A stretch of DNA of 64,000 nt from Ctena decussata (lineage: Eukaryota; Mollusca; Bivalvia; Lucinida; Lucinidae). How positions within the stretch are numbered: the stretch's first letter is position 1; every line of letters starts with the position of its first letter. The stretch spans positions 84,490,979 through 84,554,978 of the forward strand of contig OZ022501.1 of assembly GCA_963989385.1 (NCBI GenBank). The letters run 5' to 3'. A model generated the notes under the pieces. The model searched no databases and had not been told where the DNA came from. It was given only the letters and a program-made list of their open reading frames with translations. Positions 12,376 through 24,660 of the stretch are shown here, piece by piece. The translations under genes were made by a program, and so were the position numbers.

Positions 12376-12600
12376 GACCTTTTTGTTGCCATGGTAACCA
12401 TAGTTTTAAACCAATCTGGCCCAAAACTAGATGTAACCAATCCCTAACCCCAACCATGCTACACATACAATTTGATCAAGATTGGCCTGCTACTTAAGCA
12501 GATACTAATGCTTAAAAGTGTGAACGGACGACGGACTACGGACCAAGCCTATACTATAAGCTCACCTTGTGAGACTTCGGCTCAGGTGAGCTAAAAAAAC
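12376..12600 (+). repeat. Terminal part of the composite repeat, ending CAGGTGAGCT
   Basis: Single-copy continuation of the 176-bp array. It includes GTTGCCATGGTAACCA (a palindrome), an ACGGACGACGGACTACGGAC run, and the end string GCTCAGGTGAGCTAAAAA followed by an AAC-rich tail. The end mirrors TAGCTCACCTG near 9342, so 9.3-12.6 kb may be one composite element. That boundary pairing is inference. Confidence 0.5.
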
Positions 12601-13799
12601 AACAACAAAAAACAGCAATGATTAAAACTGTGTCGGGGACGGTTTGTAATAGAATAATGCTTCATGATGCCTTCTCAGGTACGGTTTATTATTTTATTTG
12701 CAGATTCGCAAGTGATAGCATAATTTTATGCTGATTAGATTTAGACATACCGTCTGTCCGAATCATAATAGACTTATAAAAAGTGTGAAAAGGGGAATGG
12801 CATACTAATAAAATGTTTATTTCAGTGTTACCTGATTTAGTTTACCAATGCATCATTTAATTCATGATGGAAACAAATGTTCGCTGGTTTATTTAATATT
12901 GCGGAAAAAGGGAAACAATTCAGTGATCAGTTAGAAGTTGGTTCAAGTATATTACAACAAATATGTTCAAACAGATGCAGCGGGCGTACACAGAATTCAT
13001 GGCATTACCGATCATATAAAGGCCCCAATGAAACAGTCTTCAATTTTGGTTTTTATATACCAGTGGGATTAAATAGATCTTCTATTTCAGTATAACTACA
13101 AATGTATATATGGCGAAGGCAGACTTAAGACCTACGCTATATGAAAAGAACTAGCAATAAGCGTGGTCATTCAGAGAGACAGACAAAAATCCAACCGCCT
13201 AAGAAGTCGCGTAAAGCACTGAAACGTGAATTTTTTGTCTACAACAGAAATCTGATAAACCTGTAAATTAAATTCAGAATCACTTTTACAGGTGTTAGAA
13301 TATTTTCCTCAACAAGACAGGGCTTTAGAAAATAAAAGAAAGTTGTAATAAAACAAAATTTGATAGTCTGTCTCTAGAACGATAGTGTAGGGTAGCGTAA
13401 TTGTGTATCGCGCGCAATTACTTTATTTTTTCGACATATTGAGGGCAATATTGTCCTTATTCTAACGTTTTGTACGAAGGATGCCAAAATTGAGACAAAT
13501 AACATTGAAATGCTGCTTCAGATTTCAATTTGTTTTTCTGTAATGATACTCATTTTATAAGCAATTTCAGGTCACACACATTTAAAAATAAGTGTCCAAT
13601 AACTAGATATAGGAAAGTAAATCTTATTTAAACATAAAATAACACACACGTCGAGAGCATTGATACAGCGAGTTTGCTGAGTATTTTACCTGTCCACGAA
13701 AATCAGTGACTTTCAAAAAGTATATATTAATCATGGCTACAAAAGTAAACATGCATGCAAGCACACACTATTTGAGTAACTGTATCTCACATAACATCA
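12601..13799. other. Unannotated intergenic stretch
   Basis: AT-rich, with no recognised gene or repeat. The 72-codon frame at 12877-13095 shows no motif. Confidence 0.4.
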
Positions 13800-13805
13800 A
13801 GAAAG

Positions 13806-14255
13806 TATGGTGGCTGGTTTGTGCCATTTCGTCTTTTCGTCTTTTCGCCGCGAAAAGACGCCACGCGAAAAGACGAAAAGACGAAAAGACGCCATGCGAA
13901 AAGACGAAAAGACGAAAAAACGCCAGGCGAAAAGACGAAAAGACGAAATAACGCCAGGTGAAAAGATGAAAAGACGAAACCCGCCACGCGAAAAGACGAA
14001 ATTGCAGCGCGAAAAGACGAAAAAACGCCATGCGAAAAGACGCCATTTGAAACTCTTAAATTGTCGTCTTTTCGCGTGGCGTTTTTTCGTCTTTTCGTCT
14101 TTTCGCCTGGCGTCTTTTCGTCTTTTCGCATGGCGTTATTTCGTCTTTTCGTCTTTTCGCGTGGCGTTATTTCGTCTTTTCGTCTTTTCGCGTGGCGTTA
14201 TTTCGTCTTTTCGTCTTTTCGCATGGCGTCTTTTCGTCTTTTCGCATCACGTGTT
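13806..14255. repeat. Left arm of foldback element 1
   Basis: After a roughly 25-bp unique tip, the arm first reads mainly CGAAAAGACG to about 14045. It then passes through a spacer (CATTTGAAACTCTTAAATTG) and switches to CGTCTTTTCG orientation until about 14250, with units of about 31 bp in the inner part. The arm can therefore fold on itself as well as pair with the right arm. Open frames on all strands here (FRLFAWR- or KRRKDE-like) are by-products of the repeat and are not proteins. Confidence 0.9.
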
Positions 14256-14984
14256 TTGCATTAAGATATATCAATATATCCTATTCTAAATGCAGTTAAT
14301 ACTCTGAATACTTAGACAGGTTTTTCTTTTTTAAACTGTGTAGACCCTGATCAGAATGCAATCTGTAAAGAAGTGTACTAATCACGGTTTGCAGCTTTTG
14401 CCGCTAAACTGTTCTTGTAAAAACATTACCAAAAATATGAGGAAAGAAGTCATTATGGTATTTCTACTGAACGGACAGAAAAGAAAATGAGCCGTCCTAA
14501 TGTTTTGGAGTAAAACACTCCTAACAAATTTCATCCTATCTTAATTTTGATCTTAAACTGCCTAAAAGATTAACCACTTGTTGACCATGTAATCTCTCTC
14601 AAACTATGGAATATAAACATTGAAACATTGTTGTACTTCGCTGTATGAAAAAATAATGATACGGTATTTTCCCTAATTTGACATACATTTAACTGCAGCT
14701 AACCCAAAATTTGGACAAGTTTATAGTTTTCTAAAGACGTGCCAATCGCAGACAGAGCAGAGCCTGATTAGACTTCTCTTTGGCTTATGTGTCCCAATAT
14801 TTAAGAATATTATGGTATCATTTAGCTGCAGCTCAAGCTATAACACTTTCTTATAGGAAGTATTTTTAATCTGAATGCACCTCTGTGAGAGATCCATTTT
14901 AAATTGAAAATGTGCCTCCTTCCGCCTTTTTTACAAAGGGGCACAACTACTGTTACTTCCTCTTCAAGTCTTCTTTAAACGGCA

Positions 14985-15095
14985 GGGATGGATTTTGCTA
15001 GCTCAAATAGGGCAGCTGAAGACAGGACTAGGTGGAAAAGGAGTGTTTTAGAGTCATCTGTGGTGCCCCAACGACCGCACAAGATTATGGGATAG
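14985..15095 (+). pseudogene. C-terminal tail fragment of a non-LTR reverse transcriptase
   Basis: Translation gives GMDFASSNRAAEDRTRW, then about 20 residues and a stop at 15093-15095. It matches the tail at 48235-48470 (KGMDFASSNRTAENRTR on the minus strand), where the preceding KKRWEDNIKEW signature is present. In non-LTR elements this signature lies near the ORF end, downstream of the RT. Only about 37 codons remain here, and the upstream RT palm is absent. It is a dead 3'-end fragment lying inside foldback element 1, followed by a C-rich and CA-rich run (15131-15166) that may be its decayed tail. Confidence 0.7.
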
Positions 15096-15850
15096 GCTAG
15101 ACTAGACCAGCGGTTGCAGTCAGTTCGACCGCCCCCCCCCCCACCCCTCCACACACACACACACCCTCGCCTCAGTGGTCCTTCAGATGTGACTCTAAAC
15201 CGCGAGGTCCTGTCTTGTATGACCTTAGCAATGGTGGGACGTTTTGCCCATTTCTCTCGATCTCTCAGTTTGAACAATTGTTACACAGTTTACTAAAAAA
15301 AATACATTACAAGCAAATAGTAGATTAGGTGCTAGCATTAAGTAATAAATTTGGACCATGTTACCATTATGATCCTAAATCCTAGGACATATGTGTCCTG
15401 GGAAAAGAGTGGTCTGGTCAGGCTCTGCATTGGTAACCATTCTGCGTATGTTATGATACAGCTCGAGATATGAAAATCTACTTGTTCAAACTTAATAAAA
15501 ACAAAAAAAAACGGTTATTTTTACGTAGGATGCATGGAGACACAATTTTCAACATATTTGCATCTGTGCTTAAGGTGAACGGGACCACTCTCAGGGGAAG
15601 CAATTTTGCATTTTTGCATCCTTTCTTAAGGAGGGTCAGCTCTTGAAAGTAGAATTTGGTCCTCTAGTAGCAAATTCTTTCCTTTAAAAGTAGACCTATT
15701 TAAGAATCTATTTTTTCTGTTTGCTTCACTTCCCTATCTTGGAAAGCAAATAGAATGTCACAAAAGTTGACCCCCTTTGTAAATATGACAGAAGGGGACA
15801 GAATGTCCAGTATTAGAGAGATCTTTCTTGGAGGTGTATACATTCAGCTA

Positions 15851-16023
15851 TCAGTCAAACCTGCTTATGTGGTCACCTCTGTTAAGGGATCACCTGTCTT
15901 GAGCAGCCACATTGGTCCTTTGAACCAAAATAGAGTGTAAATGAAATGTATTATGGGGTCATCTGTCTTAAGTAGCCACTTTTTGTCCTTCCCTTGGATG
16001 ACCCCTTAAGGCAGGTTTGACTG
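15851..16023. mobile_element. TA-flanked hairpin MITE
   Basis: The left end is TCAGTCAAACCTGC and the right end is GCAGGTTTGACTG, each bordered by TA (15849-15850 and 16024-16025). The inner sequence continues the symmetry loosely (GGTCACC-TTAAGGGATCACCTGTC against GATGACCCCTTAAGG). A TA duplication suggests Tc1/mariner-type mobilisation. It is too short to code and lies inside foldback element 1. Confidence 0.65.
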
Positions 16024-16558
16024 TATTTCTCAAAAATGATTGCTACAACAACGTAATAGGTCTGCCTACGCTCCTGAATGAGTAAATTTGCGTCTGCTAA
16101 TTTTTAAGTCAACATGGCCCAGATTATTTTAATCAATAACTGTAATTATTGCCGACCCCATACTAATACTTTTAGCTATCCTTTTCACTTTTAACAACTT
16201 TTATTTTTCTGTCGGATAAAATAAATCCATCCTAATTTTCATAAGACTACTGCTAGATACTGATTATCTTGATTAAATCTGTGTTTGATCTCAGTCAACA
16301 AGGCACAAATTTGTTATTCAATCTAAACGGTACCATAGTGACCCAAAATGTTGGCGACCCCACGTTAATTTTATAGTCTATCCTTACAATTTTTAGCTGT
16401 CAAAAAAATATATAAAAGAGCATTTCAGTGGCAAATTCTGTGATCAGACTGCTTCTGTAGCTGCGTTTGCAGTAGTCTGATATGAGTCTATATTGTTTAC
16501 TCAGACAAATCTGTCTTAGTATTAGGAATCAATACAGTTATCAATGAAAGGGTATTTG

Positions 16559-17232
16559 TGTGTCGTTATTTCGTCTTTTCGTCTTTTCGTCTTTTCGCTT
16601 GGCGTCTTTTCGTCTTTTCGCATGGCGTTATTTCGTCTTTTCGCCTGGCGTTATTTCGTCTTTTCGTCTTTTCGCATGGCGTCTTTTCGTCATTTCGGCG
16701 CGAAAAGACGAAAAGACGCCATGCGAAAAGACGAAAAGACGAAATAACGCCACGCAAAAAGACGAAAAGACGAAATAACGCCACGCGAAAAGACGAAAAG
16801 ACGAAATAACGCCACGCGAAAAGACGAAAAGACGAAATAACGCAACGCGAAAAGACGAAAAGACGAAATAACGCCATGCGAAAAGACGAAATAACGCCAT
16901 GCGAAAAGACGAAAAGACGAAAAGACGCCAGGCAAAAAGACGAAAAGACGAAAAGACGCCACGCGAAAAGACGACAATTTAAGAGTTTCAAATGGCGTCT
17001 TTTCGCATGGCGTTTTTTCGTCTTTTCGCGCTGCAATTTCGTCTTTTCGCGTGGCGGGTTTCGTCTTTTCGTCTTTTCGCCTGGCGTTATTTCGTCTTTT
17101 CGTCTTTTCGCCTGGCGATTTTTCGTCTTTTCGTCTTTTCGTATGGCGTCTTTTCGTCTTTTCGTCTTTTCGCGTGGCGTCTTTTCGCGGCGAAAAGACG
17201 AAAAGACGAAATGGCACAAACCAGCCACCATA
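16559..17232. repeat. Right arm of foldback element 1
   Basis: Its outer part (about 16965-17232) is the near-identical reverse complement of the left arm. The inner part is longer than in the left arm and flips orientation once more near 16697, giving an additional hairpin block. The length difference (674 against 450 bp) shows that subrepeat number has changed since insertion. Frames across it are repeat artefacts. Confidence 0.9.
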
Positions 17233-17444
17233 AGAAAGAGACAGAGAGGCATTGCGACAGGAAAGACAAACGGAACTCACACGTTCAAGTGTAGCGAACT
17301 AGTGGATACAATCAAGCGAGGCACTGTTGAAGAGGGTCGATAAAATAATTACAGCTCTTTGAAATCGCACAGAAAAAACAATGCACGAGCCGATAGACAT
17401 GGACACCAACTCATTTACTCATAGCCGTACTGTTTCTTCGGATC

Positions 17445-18310
17445 ATCGTCATGGTGGGTTTTCATTGTCCACCTAATGGGGTTATAAATATCTTCCATGG
17501 GTTTGAGGTGTGGATTGAAAAATCCGTCATTCGGGTTACTGTTCGGCATCACGAGGCTTGCCGAGTGATCCCGAGTAACGAATGTATCTATCCACACCTC
17601 ATACCCATGATAGATACTTTTTCTTGCATATCTTTTAACGACGTTTGGTTGTTAACGAAGAACTTAAATACATTATTATAAAGAGCTCAATTTAATTTGA
17701 AAGAAACCGGCGCTTTCAATGTCCGACGGTTGGTTCTTTACGTCGACGTTCGGAGTAGCATATGGTGACGTCATTTTGCAATTTTCATGACGTCATCGTC
17801 TGAATAAAATAACGTCGCGTGACGACGTTTACGTGACCTCCTATACAACAAACGCACTGAATGCACCCGAGTTTTATCCTATCCTGGGTGAGATTATAAG
17901 TAGAAAAATCCGTCATGTGGGTCACTGTTCGGCATCATGAGGCTTGCCGAGTGATGCCGAATAGTAATCGAGTGACGGATTTTCTATCCGCACCTCACAC
18001 CCATGATAGATACATTTTCTCGCACAACACATTCTGTTTCAAGGTTAGAACTTAAAAAAACCCGCATAATTCTAGTGCTTGAGAGGTTTGTATTTGATTT
18101 TTAAAGAAGTCGCCGCTTTCAACGACCGCCATTCGGCTCTTTTTGTCAACAGCTGGCGTGCATAAACTGACGTTATTTTTGCCGCCTTCGTGACGTCATC
18201 ATCTAAAAAGCCAATGTCACTTGACGACGCAGTTACAAGAGCTCTTATACAACTTATGCATTGACTTCTCGTGATTTTTATCAGGTCCTAGGTGAAATAA
18301 CATGGGTGAG
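17445..18310 (+). repeat. Duplicated palindrome-rich unit, about 430 bp, two copies
   Basis: Copy one (17445-17885) and copy two (17886-18310) share AAAATCCGTCAT, ACTGTTCGGCATCA, GAGGCTTGCCGAGTGAT, ATCCGCACCTCACACCCATG-like sequence, CGCTTTCAA and GTGACGTCATC. The core GGCATCACGAGGCTTGCCGAGTGAT is an imperfect hairpin centred on the AGGCTT stretch. Three exact TGACGTCA octamers (17766, 17788 and 18191) match the cAMP-response-element consensus. No open frame of note. Whether this is a decayed transposon end pair or a regulatory block cannot be told by eye. Confidence 0.65.
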
Positions 18311-21300
18311 ATAAGATTGGTAGGTACAGTTGAAGCACGCGGATTTCGTTATCTGGTGTGCAAGAAAAAATTATCTCTACAGGTTAAACGCGTGGATATC
18401 CCTATCTGATGTGCACGAAATACTCAAAGACGTCTTAATCCGAATGCCTGTTCATAGGATAAAGTGCAGAAAACACTAAGACCTGTGTTTATTTTTGGAT
18501 ATCGTTGACGGAATGAAACATCAAGAAGGATAACATCAAGAATTTTGCCTCAAAGTACGCATCGCTATCTTTGAGCGCTGTCCTATGAAAATGCATACAG
18601 ATCTAGAAATTTGTAGAAAAAATAATAATTTCCGACTTCATCATCAATAACGTAGGAAACTTGTAATCCCTCACCATGGTATTCGTTATTTCATCCTTTT
18701 ACGGCTGTTTGTTAATTTAATTTGTTATATTCAGAAAGAATTCTAGCAATCGGACAAACTTCGGTGTACTAAACTCATGTATGCGTGTTTGCCTAGTATA
18801 AGCAACTATACCCCTATGGAAAATGTCAGTACGTCGGTAGTGTGAAATCATTTGCAGACTGAGCTAAGTTTTTGACAACTTTACCATATAGACTGTCTCA
18901 GAGAATTCCATAAGAGGCAATTCTAATTTGTGCTATGATTATGCAGGGTAAATGCATGGATTCTAAATGTATATTTACAAACGAAATCTTCCTTTAGAAT
19001 TGGTTGTAAATATATAAACGTACCTTTAGCTTTATTACCACAGACACGTATTTAACTTCTTCAGTGTCGCTAAACCCCAAACATTTGAAAAGAAAAATGA
19101 CTGACAGGTCTAGGTGAGCAACGAACATCCCTATCCGAGCCACATTAACTGACACGTTCCTTGAGAAACAGCAGATGCAGACATCAGGTAAGCGACGCCT
19201 ACATTTTAGTCGTGCTAGAAGGTCACCGATGAATAATTCATATGAAATCGTCTGCGGAAAAAACTTTCAAAGTTAGGACAATAAGCACCCAAGAAAACAA
19301 GCTATGCCACCTATTTGCCATATATTTAACTCGGCTGGAACAATCTTGATAAAGTGTTATCCAGGTACCACTTTAAATTATCTTAAATTTTTGACCATCG
19401 CCGTACATTATTTTCAACAATTTCATTTTGGAGATGAAAATGATCATTCCTGCCTCCTGGCGGTCATGATTTATGTTAAACCAAACCAGCTTGAAAAATC
19501 TTGACAGAAGCATTCCTATTTAATCATGTTGGAGACGGAAGAGTTACTTCTATGGAGGAGATTTTTAATTACAGACATTTTGGAGGAAACAAAAAAAAAC
19601 AGAATCCCGTGTCGGTCAAGTATTTAAAAAACGAATACTAGTAACGCTGCTTGCACACTTTTGATAGCTCATCCAAGAACTATTCCTGTAAAAACATTTT
19701 GAAAACGGTATGCTATTTCTGAGGAAAAGATTATATGTAACCTTGCACATTGCAGTCAGTTTTTTTTCTTTCGTTTTCAATTTCACAAAGTTAAACAAAG
19801 TGTACAAGCCTGATTTAGGCTCATTAAAGTAACGTTGTTGCCATTTTTTATTCAAAAAGGAACTAAATAGTTTTTTTTTCTGAGAAGGTTTTCAAAGGTT
19901 CCACTTTCGATCTGTAAAAAACTTGCCTCGCCCTCAGGCGGCTAGGGTTTTACAGATAGCTTGAAAATCAATGTAAAAGGTCTGTCAGTAATATTCCAGA
20001 TTCGGCCGTATAATGAAGTGTTGAAACTCTGTCATTGACAGCCATGAAAACCACGGCTCCACTTCGATCAATCCACTTTTAAATATTGCATGGTGACCTC
20101 AAAAGTATTATTCTTGTAAAGTAAAATGTGCTTTGGATAGGCGGTCATAGAGCAGATAGTGTATAATAAATGTGTGATCTGGTTAGACATCTGATGGTTA
20201 CATACCAAAGTGCCTCTTCATCAAGCACTTTGTGCTTAAGAAGGCTACATGAAAATGCTGACATTGACATGCTTTTGTACTTTGTTTGTTGTCTAAAGCA
20301 GAACAATTTAAATATAGCCTTTTACTCATGATTAACTGTGCGATTGCACACTTGGCAGAATGAGAAAAGGTTATAAACCAGGAAGCGCATGCTCTGTTCG
20401 TGATAACTGTTAAACTGTTATTGGCTACCAAAAAAAAGGCAAAAAACAAAACAAAAAAAAAAAACAGATATTACAGACAATTTACGATTATGTTTACATG
20501 CCCTCGCCCTGTCGCTGTAATAGAGAATTTTCATTGAATGTAATGTCTTGATTTATGATGTTTATATATGTCCTCTCACTTTTGCTAAGAATAATCAGGT
20601 ACTTTAAAGACGGCGCTTTACAGGTATTTTGAGGCATTTTGTATCGTAATCTTCTCTAAGACTTGAATACCGTATTTGCAGCATTGCCCGTAACATGTTT
20701 TAAGGCTGTACGTTGCTCATTTGACGATCTGGCAGTAACTAAAGAACAGCCGAGTTTAGTCTATCTATCCGTGCACTGCATTGTGAAGGCCAATGAGAAG
20801 AACTTGTCCAAATTATCAAGTTTTACAACTATGGTTTGAGGGCTGGATTTGGATTTTGATTGTTTCAGTTCCTGGTCTTTGCATACTTTTTACTTTTATC
20901 AGGGGCAGTGGGCACGAAAAGACTCATATTAAAAAAAATCCTATCAATTAAAAGTTATTTGGAATTTTTATTAATGTTTTATCGTTTTTAAAGTTACTCA
21001 TCAGTTATGATTTTTATTTTGCAATTGCTGCAGCTGGTGTTTTACTGTGAGGCGGCCGATAAAATGTCTCCTCGTACATCAATCATATTACAGATCATAT
21101 TTTCCTTTTTTCCTTTCAGAACAGTGAAAATATTCTAAAAATCGGAATTAACATTGAGTTGAGAGATATATTCTAGACATATCTTTTATCAATTTGAACC
21201 CTATCTTTGGTATACACCAATCCTTGAATTGACTGTAAGGGTATTTGACATGTATAAAATTTCACTGATGAGGTTTAGCCGAAATTACGTAGTGTAATCC

Positions 21301-21370
21301 AATTTCTTTCTCATGAATGTTTGGTACTTCTAAAAGAATTCATTTATTATTCTAACAATATGAAGTATCT
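18311..21370. other. Mostly unannotated stretch
   Basis: A short tandem pair occurs at about 18345-18415 (ACGCGGATTTCGTTATCTGG and ACGCGTGGATATCCCTATCT). A small hairpin at 19912-19960 (ATCTGTAAAA with TTTTACAGAT) surrounds a CCTCGCCCTCAGGCGG core. An A-run lies at 20446-20466. No gene was recognised, and short frames at 19616-19855 and 20198-20449 lack family features. Confidence 0.4.
20822..20905 (+). repeat. Terminal fragment of the RT-like retroelement tail
   Basis: The string ACTATGGTTTGAGGGCTGGA, then TTTGGATTTTGATTGTTTCA and GGTCTTTGCATACTTTTTAC, is nearly identical to 63903-63975 and to the reverse complement of about 55380-55460. It is only the last 80 bp or so of the family. Confidence 0.75.
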
Positions 21371-21374
21371 GTCT

Positions 21375-22585
21375 AACTTTATCTCACCTGAGTGGGAGCT
21401 CCAAGGGAGTTTACAGTATTGCAAGCTCTGTCGTGCGTCTGTCGGCCGTCCACAATTTGAAACGATTTCTTCTCTTTAACTACTTGGCAAACTGTGACCG
21501 AATTTCAAATACAGCCTCCATAGTTTTCGGGGCAAAATGTTATATAAATGGCCCGGGTCCCATGACCAGGATGGCCGCCACGCTCATATATGGCAAACAC
21601 CTATGAAAATCATATTCTCCACTAACGACAAAGGTCATTCTTTGACCTTTAACTTAGTTAGTCTTTCCCATTTTGACAATTTCAAATAGCTTCTACTTTA
21701 AGGAAACCGGGCCAATCGTAACCAAATTTTATACAGAGATTCACCAACCATTATGGAAATGAAAATTTGTTCAAATTGTCTAGGTCACTAAACCAACATA
21801 CATGTAGCCGCCAGGTCCAAATAATGTTAAACGCCGTTAACAATCTTCTTCTCCAAAAGCAATGTATCTATGGCTTTGAAAGTTGATATGTAGCATTGGA
21901 TTTGCTGACCAAGGTTGAAGTCGCTTTGAAACTTTGTATGTAGCATTGAAAACTCATTTCAAATTTGCTGACTTAGGTTGAAGTCCCTGGTCTAAACACT
22001 TTCTGAAATATCTCGCCGACAAGTTTAAAATGACAAAATTTTCAAAGGGCCATAACTCCGGCAAAAATTGACAGTACTCGTTAGAAACTTAATCGGTTAA
22101 TTTACTTATCATCTCCAGTCAGGTAACAAAGTTTCAAGTCCCTAGTTAAAAACTTTAAAGATATCTTGATGACGACTTTCAAATGCCGAAGTGTTCTAAG
22201 GGCTATAACTCCTAAACAAAAAACGGCATTTTTGTTCAATATTTAATCAGTTTAACTATATCATTCATCATAAGCGGGCAAAGTTTCAAGCCCCTAGCTA
22301 ACGTAGGTTTTTAGATATTTCGCTAACAAGATTTCATTATGATTTTTCTAATGGGAAAAAACTCCACAAAGGGAGACAACTCGGATAAGAAAAAAAAATG
22401 GGTCCGCTTTCTTTTTTATTTATTTATTTGTTTGGATAAAACCATTTATCAAATTTCAAAACTAGCATGCACAGTTCCTAAGTTCTAGTATGCTTGACTA
22501 ACGGACGCATGCACGAACGTATGGACGGGAAACCCAAGGGCAATATGCCCCGCAACTTCTTCGAACTTTAGGGCATAATAAGTCA
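21375..22585 (+). repeat. Dispersed internally repetitive element
   Basis: Starts with TATCTCACCTGAGTGGGAGC and ends with a GGACGCATGCACGAACG-type run and GCCCCGCAACTTCTTC. Between about 21960 and 22370 there are three diverged units of about 145 bp, each with AAGTTTCAAG-CCCTAG, AGATAT-TTCG and GGGC-ATAACTCC. The left end resembles the inverted CTCACCTGAG ends seen near 12585 and 28040. No coding signal. Family not known to me. Confidence 0.55.
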
Positions 22586-22586
22586 T

Positions 22587-24660
22587 CTAAAGCCATTGTG
22601 CCAGCCCAATTGTAACAGAATTTATAAAGACCATCCAGGGCGTGCGGGGAAAAATTGCTAAAGCGGTCCAGGTCAGATGATCATCATGGCCGCCACGCCC
22701 GTATATGGATATAACCTTAAAAACCTTCTCTAGAACAGACTGACGGATGTCCTTGAGACTTTGTTTGTAGCATCGGAGGCCTGCATACTTCAAAGATTGC
22801 TCAGTAACAGTGGGAACGCAGACTCATCACATTTTAGCAAATCATTTTCTGAGCGGTCGTCTACGCACAAAGAAATAATCCCTTTTTTTGCCGGAAAAAA
22901 TGGCGGGAAATTTTGAACAGAAACAGTCCCAAAATAATGCTCGTTTGATAAGATATGCAGTCATAGTTTTCCAACGGACCAGATCACAATAAAATTTGAT
23001 AATTTCTTATTGAAATCAGACGCATATCGGTACCCCAATGCAGTTTGCACACCCAAAGCAACGATCACAGTTTGACAACCGTTTTTCAAAAAAATAAAAC
23101 CTTACGACAGTACCCCGAAGTTATTCTGCAAAGAAAATTGTCCCACAAACAAAATTTGATGCCATTATAACGGAACCGTAGTTCGTACATTCGACCGTCT
23201 TTTAGCGAGGTATAATTAAGCTCATAAGGGGATTTAAAAAAATCAGACATCGAAAAACAATGAAAAAAAAAAAAACCCTGGCTCCACCCAAAATTTCGTA
23301 AGAAAAGTCTGCAGATAATTCCATTTGAATTGAGTTTTTAAAATGTCACTGGTTTCTGGGGGCGCTGACTCCCCATATTTATAGTAATGTTTTAATATCC
23401 ACAATTTATTTTTTACACCAGCAGCACCCCCCATACACATATCATATGTTCATACATTTTACAAAAAAATATCCTATACAACATTCACATACATGTATTA
23501 TTGATCAGCCGCATTACGAAGTAAATGTTTCTACTAAATAAAACTGAATTGCAAAAGAGTCACTAGCTTGTGGGACACAAAGCCATTATGGCAAAATAAA
23601 GACTCTAAAAGGAGGCAAAATTCATAAAAAAAACAACCGTTATTTCTTTTATCATCATTCCTAGTTTTGCTCTATTTTTTCCAGTCTTAAAATTGCCATT
23701 AAAATTGGGAAATTGCTTTGGCTTCCGGGGGGGGGGGGGCGTTGCCCCCTAGACCTCCTTTGTTAACTTCTTAGCAAAGAACTTTTAGCCATTTATTAAC
23801 TTGCATTCATTTATGTGACTCTATCAATAAGTATTTACAAGTAGCACATCACACTTTTGTGATAAGCTCTTGGTATTTATCAAACTTTCAAAAGTGCGAA
23901 TAAAAGCATACAGGGATGTTTGCATCTGTACCATAGATGAACAGGGCAACATGCTCCAGGCACTGGTTTGCAACTGCAAGCTAGCCCATGCCCTTATTCT
24001 GGCTACAGACAGCACCATGTTCCCTTTGTGAGAAAATAAGGTGTAAAAATTACTGATGTGGGTAAAATAAAAGGACGTTAAGGTCAAATAATATAATAAA
24101 TAAGGATCTGATAGTTCAGTCTATAAAATTAAAAAAAAAAATTGTTCGAGATAGTTTGTAAAAAAAAAGAAATTAGCTCCCTCAAGGTGAACAAAAAAAG
24201 AAATTGTTTCCAGAGGCCAGTGAAAATAATAACCTGGCTCCACCCAAGAATACCAGCCCCCCCCCCTCCCCCCGAATATCAAATGATCGGTCCCTAAAGG
24301 GGACAACAAATACTAATAAGCATTAATGCATGATTCTAGCATGCCTCCCAGCCACAGTTTGATAATTACTCTGCAGCTGCAGAACCCTCAAAACCTCGCT
24401 GCTCAGCCCCTGGGTGTACCAGGTTATCGTTGAAGTGCTTTGAGTATTTAATGTATTTACCAAGGTCCACCCATTCACAACCAGGGTCACGGCGAAGCTC
24501 TTCCTTTTTTTTGGGGGGGGGGGGCACAGGGGTGGGGGGGAGGGGGCGAGTTGTGTTTTGCATCGGGGACAAGAACGTAGATATTCTAGTAAGGTGAGTG
24601 TCTGAGAATATGGGGCGAGTTGTCTTCTGAAAGTGGGACAAGTTGTCTTCTAAAAGATGC
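22587..24660. other. Low-information stretch with short repeat relics
   Basis: A string near 23100-23150 (CAGTACCCCGAAGTTATTCT, then GCAAAGAAAATTGTCCCAC) is a third fragment of the 2-kb dispersed repeat. CTGGCTCCACCC occurs twice (about 23278 and 24235). Homopolymer runs of G or C lie at about 23727-23740, 24257-24275 and 24511-24523. No gene recognised. Confidence 0.45.

Larger units (their letters stand above)
13806..17232. mobile_element. Foldback-type transposable element 1 (3427 bp)
   Basis: The element starts TATGGTGGCTGGTTTGTGCC at 13806 and ends with its exact reverse complement at 17232. It is flanked by AGAAAG on both sides (13800-13805 and 17233-17238), consistent with a 6-bp target duplication. 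About the outer 260 bp of each end are nearly identical in inverted orientation. The arms consist almost entirely of the 10-mer CGTCTTTTCG and its complement, joined by short linkers such as CATGGCG or CGTGGCGTTATTT. The interior (about 14256-16558) has no transposase-like frame. It carries an RT tail fragment, a C-rich/CA tract and a TA-flanked hairpin element. The architecture resembles Drosophila Foldback elements, whose inverted ends also contain short direct subrepeats. No homology to them is claimed. Confidence 0.8.

Noticed and set aside
13706..14289. Several overlapping frames of Lys/Arg- or Phe/Arg-rich composition on both strands (also at 16544-17343)
   Set aside because: They translate the 10-bp CGTCTTTTCG repeat in all frames. 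Composition and overlap show they are not proteins.
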